Source of the DNA: GCA-2720865 sp047630275
GTDB taxonomy: Bacteria > Bdellovibrionota > Bacteriovoracia > Bacteriovoracales > Bacteriovoracaceae
Direction: 5' to 3'
Assembly: GCA_047630275.1 (NCBI GenBank)
Contig: JBLHVN010000001.1
Location: forward strand, 1,860,001 to 1,924,000
Length of the DNA: 64,000 nt
In this document: positions 61,025 through 64,000 of the stretch, piece by piece
How the letters are laid out: each line of letters opens with the position of its first letter
How positions within the stretch are numbered: position 1 is the first letter of the stretch
Translations under genes and position numbers: made by a program
The notes under the pieces: generated by a model
What the model was told of the DNA's origin: nothing
What the model saw: only the letters and a program-made list of their open reading frames with translations
Database searches by the model: none

Positions 61025-62151
61025 GCAGCCTTTTTCTTTAACTCTTTAACCCAATCCGGGGAGATAAAATTGCTCTTCGGAAAGGGAAGCTTATTCACCA
61101 CAATATCTTCAAAAAAACTAGGAACATAATTACAAGGAACCATCTCGCCAATGTATTTTCCTGTAACAGGATCTTTTCCTGTTTGAACCCACTTGAAGAT
61201 GTCTTTTACAATATAATTTCCATGGGCATCAAGACCTAAGATTTCACTAATATGTGAAGTTCTTCTTCCACCGTCATGATAACGGCTGCATTGAACAATA
61301 ACCTGCATGGCAGATCCAATCATCTTTCTGATAGCGTCAGGTGGAATTTGGGTTTCACCCATAAGGCATAATGTTTCTAATCGAGTACAAGCATCAAGTG
61401 GATTATTAGCATGAACAGTTCCCATTGAACCATCGTGCCCCGTATTCATTACCTGAATAAGATCTAAGGCCTCATCGCCCCTTACCTCTCCAACAATAAT
61501 TCTATCAGGTCGTAGCCTCATCGCCGAAATAACCAAGTCTCTAATATCAACACCAGTAATACCCCTGGCAGGATCTTCTTTTCTAGTACAAAACTGAACC
61601 ACATGCTCGGCCTTTACTTGAAGCTCTTTTGAATCTTCAATAATGATAAGCCTCTGGGTTTTAGGAATTCTTCCCCCTAAAACATTGAGCATCGTCGTCT
61701 TTCCAGAACCCGTCCCTCCAGAGACAATGATATTCTTTCCAAGATACATACAAATATCTAAAAATCGAGCTCCCATAGCTGATAGAGATCCAAATTCAAT
61801 TAAATCTTTTATTCCTAATTTTTCTTTTGAAAATTTCCTTATGGCGACGGTAGTTCCGTTTTGAGCCATCGGAGGGATGACCACACAAACCCGCGATCCA
61901 TCTGGCAGAGTAGCGTCTAGACGAGGATTATCTTCATCTATCACTCTCCCTACTTTTTGAGCAATAGCTCTCATAGCAGACATTAAAGCATCTTCACTTG
62001 GGAATTTATTTGGTGTTTTGTAAACGAGTCCTTTTTGTTCAACAAAGACTTCATCAGGACCATTGATCATGATTTCAGTAACAGACTCATCTGCTAGGAG
62101 GTCACCTATCGGTGCGAGTAACCCTTCAATGGCATCATTAAATACACTCAC
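61021..62151 (-). CDS. cpaF: CpaF/TadA-type secretion ATPase
   Basis: The protein has 376 residues. A VirB11/PulE-superfamily hexameric ATPase, it drives assembly of Flp/Tad-type pili or type IV secretion at the inner membrane. Walker A is GGTGSGKTT near 155-163, and RIIVGEVRGDE with GSMGTVHANN are Walker B and His-box regions. The N-terminal domain (VTEIMINGPDEVFVE) is typical of CpaF. No other tad gene is in the window, so it is isolated here. It follows a cupredoxin-like gene by three bases and overlaps a convergent gene by four. Confidence 0.93.
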   Translation of the reverse strand: MSVFNDAIEGLLAPIGDLLADESVTEIMINGPDEVFVEQKGLVYKTPNKFPSEDALMSAMRAIAQKVGRVIDEDNPRLDATLPDGSRVCVVIPPMAQNGTTVAIRKFSKEKLGIKDLIEFGSLSAMGARFLDICMYLGKNIIVSGGTGSGKTTMLNVLGGRIPKTQRLIIIEDSKELQVKAEHVVQFCTRKEDPARGITGVDIRDLVISAMRLRPDRIIVGEVRGDEALDLIQVMNTGHDGSMGTVHANNPLDACTRLETLCLMGETQIPPDAIRKMIGSAMQVIVQCSRYHDGGRRTSHISEILGLDAHGNYIVKDIFKWVQTGKDPVTGKYIGEMVPCNYVPSFFEDIVVNKLPFPKSNFISPDWVKELKKKAA

Positions 62152-62154
62152 GAC

Positions 62155-62607
62155 TTAGTACTCCCTAGGAATCCAAACTCTATTTTTCTTAGGCTCAGAA
62201 GCAATCTTTCTTTTTATTTTTTCTTCTTTATTTGGTTTTTCTAAAACGGTGATGCGTCCTTCTATTTTTCCGGTTGGGCAATAGAATTTATAAACGCCGG
62301 CTTTTTTAAAATAAGCGCTGCCTTCAGTAATTTCCCCCACGTTGGCGGACATAAAAAGATCTTTATCAGGAATAGTAAGGCAACTTGGGTTCTTATCTTT
62401 TCCGGTTAAAAAAATCTTCAGCTTCTCACCTTTAAAGACTGAGATCCTTCTAGGATAAAAGCCTTCGTCGGTTGCGATTATAGAAACCTCTCTAACAGGG
62501 ACTGAAAACTTCGTGCTTTTAGCATAATAACTATCTTCTAAAGCCATAGCTTTATTGAAGACAAAAATCCATGCCGCTCCTAATATTAATAAAACCACGC
62601 TCTTCAT
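62155..62607 (-). CDS. Exported cupredoxin-like domain protein
   Basis: The protein has 150 residues. A signal peptide or anchor is at about 4-22. Residues 38-123 match a cupredoxin-like beta-sandwich (EGFYPRRISVFKGEKLKIF, AGVYKFYC, GRITVLEKP). The usual His ligand position holds Cys76 (NPSCLTIPD), and Cys110 (FYCPTG) is at the conserved Cys position, so a normal blue copper centre is unlikely; a Cys-only metal site or a disulphide is possible. The last ~25 residues are very basic. It is the first of two genes with cpaF. Confidence 0.72.
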   Translation of the reverse strand: MKSVVLLILGAAWIFVFNKAMALEDSYYAKSTKFSVPVREVSIIATDEGFYPRRISVFKGEKLKIFLTGKDKNPSCLTIPDKDLFMSANVGEITEGSAYFKKAGVYKFYCPTGKIEGRITVLEKPNKEEKIKRKIASEPKKNRVWIPREY

Positions 62608-62685
62608 GGCCCCTCCTCGATACTGAACTTATCGGTCTTTCAGAGGAAAACTTTACCGGTGCAAGAAACTCGGAGATGCCTTATT

Positions 62686-63396
62686 CTAGATAGTTATATC
62701 ACCATCAGACTTAGGAAGAGGAGTAATAGCTGGGACTTTTTTCTTTTTAGGCCTAAGTCTTTTATCGCGCTTATAGATATCTGAGACCTTAGTCTTAGGC
62801 AGCTTGATAAGAATCTTTCCTCCTTTATTTTCAAACTTAACTTTAGAAGCATCTACACCACTAGGAACAGAAAAGGTCCTCATAACAGTCCTTGATTTTT
62901 TGTAATAGTTTGAACCTGCCTCAGTTTTTTCTTCTTTTTCTTCAACAACCTCACCCTTTAAGATTATATGATTGTTTTCTATCTTAATTTCAAAGGGAGC
63001 ATCTTCTTTAAGATCCATCTTCAAGATGAGGATCTTTTCAAGAGGCGTCTCTATCCAGCGAAAATCCCCTTCTTCAAGATCACTAGAGATGTCACTTCCC
63101 TTGAGTAATCTATCAATATTTTTGTCGTCAAAGAAGTTTTGAAAAAGGCCAGGATCAGTGCTCTTTAACACCTTTTCAATTTCTTTATCAAACTGTTTGA
63201 ATAGATCACTCTTAAAATATTTCTGAATAAGCAGACGGTCTTTTTGCATGTCTTCTCGCCAACGCTTGATGGCCTCTTCTTGCTCTTTTTCCCAAAGGGA
63301 CCGTTGCCTTTGTGCCTCTTTATAGCGTTCATCTTTGTTGGATTGAGCCCACAGGGCTGATGAAAAGATAAGAATTAGTAAGAGGATTTTTTTCAT
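62686..63396 (-). CDS. Exported small heat-shock (Hsp20-type) protein
   Basis: The protein has 236 residues. A signal peptide ends LWAQ near 18. Residues about 20-110 are charged and helical. Residues 111-202 match an alpha-crystallin domain: a start strand (FRWIETPLEKILILK), IKIENNHIILKGE, RTFSVPSGVDASKVKFE and GKILIKLPK. The C-terminus is basic. Small heat-shock proteins are normally cytoplasmic chaperones, so an exported one would work in the periplasm. The ATG overlaps the stop of the preceding NIF3-insert-like gene by four bases. Confidence 0.82.
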   Translation of the reverse strand: MKKILLLILIFSSALWAQSNKDERYKEAQRQRSLWEKEQEEAIKRWREDMQKDRLLIQKYFKSDLFKQFDKEIEKVLKSTDPGLFQNFFDDKNIDRLLKGSDISSDLEEGDFRWIETPLEKILILKMDLKEDAPFEIKIENNHIILKGEVVEEKEEKTEAGSNYYKKSRTVMRTFSVPSGVDASKVKFENKGGKILIKLPKTKVSDIYKRDKRLRPKKKKVPAITPLPKSDGDITI

Positions 63397-63704
63397 AAGT
63401 CTTCTAACCTAATTACTTCATAGGCCGGTGTCTCATAGGGATGGGCCTTTTTTAAAGCATTGATAACATCCTTAATGTACTTATCTTCAACCACCATTTC
63501 AATACGGGCCTCATCGACATAAGTAATGCTCCCTTCCTCGCCTATAGTGGGGTTTGAGCCTTTTAGAGCTCTGAACTGCCCTATGCCTTTAGAGATAAAA
63601 CAACAAGAATCATAGTTCCCAATCCTTCCTCCACCACTTTCAAACATCTTGCCCTTTACTTGATCAACACCCTCAAGATTAACAAAGGTAGCTATTTTAT
63701 ACAC
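63393..63704 (-). CDS. NIF3/YqfO insert-type (PII/CutA-like) protein
   Basis: The protein has 103 residues. It matches the CutA-like domain inserted in some NIF3/YqfO proteins: VKGKMFESGGGRIGNYDSC, GQFRALKGSNPTIGEEGS, ARIEMVVED and KKAHPYETPAYEVI are all signatures. Here it stands alone as a small cytoplasmic protein. Its role is unknown; related folds trimerise and may bind metals. The GTG start has AGGAG seven bases upstream. The gene is coupled to the exported small heat-shock protein gene by a four-base overlap. Confidence 0.85.
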   Translation of the reverse strand: MYKIATFVNLEGVDQVKGKMFESGGGRIGNYDSCCFISKGIGQFRALKGSNPTIGEEGSITYVDEARIEMVVEDKYIKDVINALKKAHPYETPAYEVIRLEDL

Positions 63705-63745
63705 CGCAAACTCCTCGTAATTAGGTAATAAAAACCTAACTTTCT

Positions 63746-63785
63746 GGTCAAACTTTTGACCTAATACTAATGATGCTAATAAAAT
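63746..63785 (+). promoter_or_regulatory. Promoter overlapped by a palindrome
   Basis: TTGACC (63756-63761), an 18-base spacer and TAAAAT (63780-63785) fit a promoter. The 16-base palindrome GGTCAAA-CT-TTTGACC (63746-63761) overlaps the -35 box, as a repressor site would. A further inverted repeat, TTAGGT/ACCTAA, lies just upstream (63721-63739). Confidence 0.5.
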
Positions 63786-63877
63786 CTTACAACTAATATA
63801 ACCAAGTTCTAATTATTAGACAAAACGCCACCACTAAAGAAAAATTTATGAAAATTGAAATGGAATGAATCCATTAC

Positions 63878-63894
63878 GACGACCCTAAGTCGTC
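63878..63894 (+). repeat. Hairpin in the leader of the last gene
   Basis: GACGAC (63878-63883) and GTCGTC (63889-63894) are complementary with a 5-base loop. They sit six bases before GGAGGAG, the ribosome site of the gene starting at 63914, in a leader of about 120 bases, and may protect or regulate the mRNA. Confidence 0.4.
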
Positions 63895-63913
63895 AATCAC
63901 GGAGGAGAAACTC

Positions 63914-64000
63914 ATGAGAAAAGGACTAATAGCTCTCGCGCTTGCTACTGTACTGTCCGCCCCTGCATTTGCTTGTGACATGCACGGAAACAGTGGATTT
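63914..64000 (+). CDS. Start of an exported protein (truncated by window end)
   Basis: An ATG with GGAGGAG eight bases upstream opens a frame of 29 codons to the window end. It encodes a textbook signal peptide (AFA cleavage near residue 20), after which CDMHGNSGF begins the mature protein. The strong ribosome site, promoter and leader suggest high expression. The family cannot be told from nine mature residues. Confidence 0.75.
   Translation, partial: MRKGLIALALATVLSAPAFACDMHGNSGF

Overview
The window reads as a compact, AT-rich chromosome segment of a Gram-negative bacterium, most plausibly a predatory bacterium of the Bdellovibrionota (Bacteriovoracales/Halobacteriovorax type). That placement is an inference. 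It rests on the low G+C, the many exported proteins without clear relatives, the large set of exported peptidoglycan enzymes and proteases, and the mix of conserved housekeeping genes. No rRNA, tRNA, CRISPR array, insertion sequence or prophage was seen, and no gene-free stretch exceeds about 210 bases.

Layout. 1-9.5 kb: a very large protein of unknown function cut by the left edge, an exported L,D-transpeptidase-like protein with a 600-residue tail, a lytic transglycosylase-like protein, an exported protein with a caspase/CHAT-like His-Cys pattern, and a CHASE histidine kinase. 9.6-16.3 kb: a radical SAM/SPASM protein coupled to a METTL25-like methyltransferase, a MepA-like lipoprotein, a trypsin-like lipoprotein, a GAF-LuxR regulator and an XRE regulator with a striking candidate operator. 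16.5-28.6 kb: prfC, a lipoprotein, a papain-like protease, ribosomal protein L25, then the most unusual locus: a 1013-residue lipoprotein with what look like two amidoligase-like modules, an exported partner, and a divergent papain-like protease followed by an RlmK-like methyltransferase and a TauE/SafE transporter. 28.5-31.2 kb: a histidine kinase homologue without its phospho-acceptor histidine, a glycosyltransferase and a small exported protein.

31.2-42.8 kb: a nine-gene purine cluster on the minus strand (purF-E-C-D-N-L-Q-H-M) covering PRPP to IMP except purB and purK. PurE carries an insertion of about 110 residues and the FGAM synthase is split into a long PurL plus PurQ. 42.9-52.2 kb: an outer-membrane barrel, ApaG, an alpha/beta-hydrolase lipoprotein, an HNH protein, an M23-like protein lacking both catalytic histidines, and the TldD/TldE protease pair. 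52.2-57.5 kb: a signalling block of two receiver-like/HD-GYP-like proteins, an OmpR-type regulator, an Hpt protein and two receiver proteins sharing a C-terminal domain. 57.5-64 kb: exported and outer-membrane proteins, an isolated CpaF ATPase, a cupredoxin-like protein, an exported small heat-shock protein, a stand-alone NIF3-insert-type protein, and the start of another exported protein.

Gene packing is extreme. Of eleven convergent gene pairs, six overlap at their 3' ends, four are 1-5 bases apart, and only one has room for a conventional terminator. At least three genes have a promoter -10 element ending six bases before the start codon, which suggests leaderless transcripts. The exported wall enzymes and proteases would suit an organism that remodels its own or prey envelopes. 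The clustered purine genes suggest a complete de novo pathway whose missing steps lie elsewhere.
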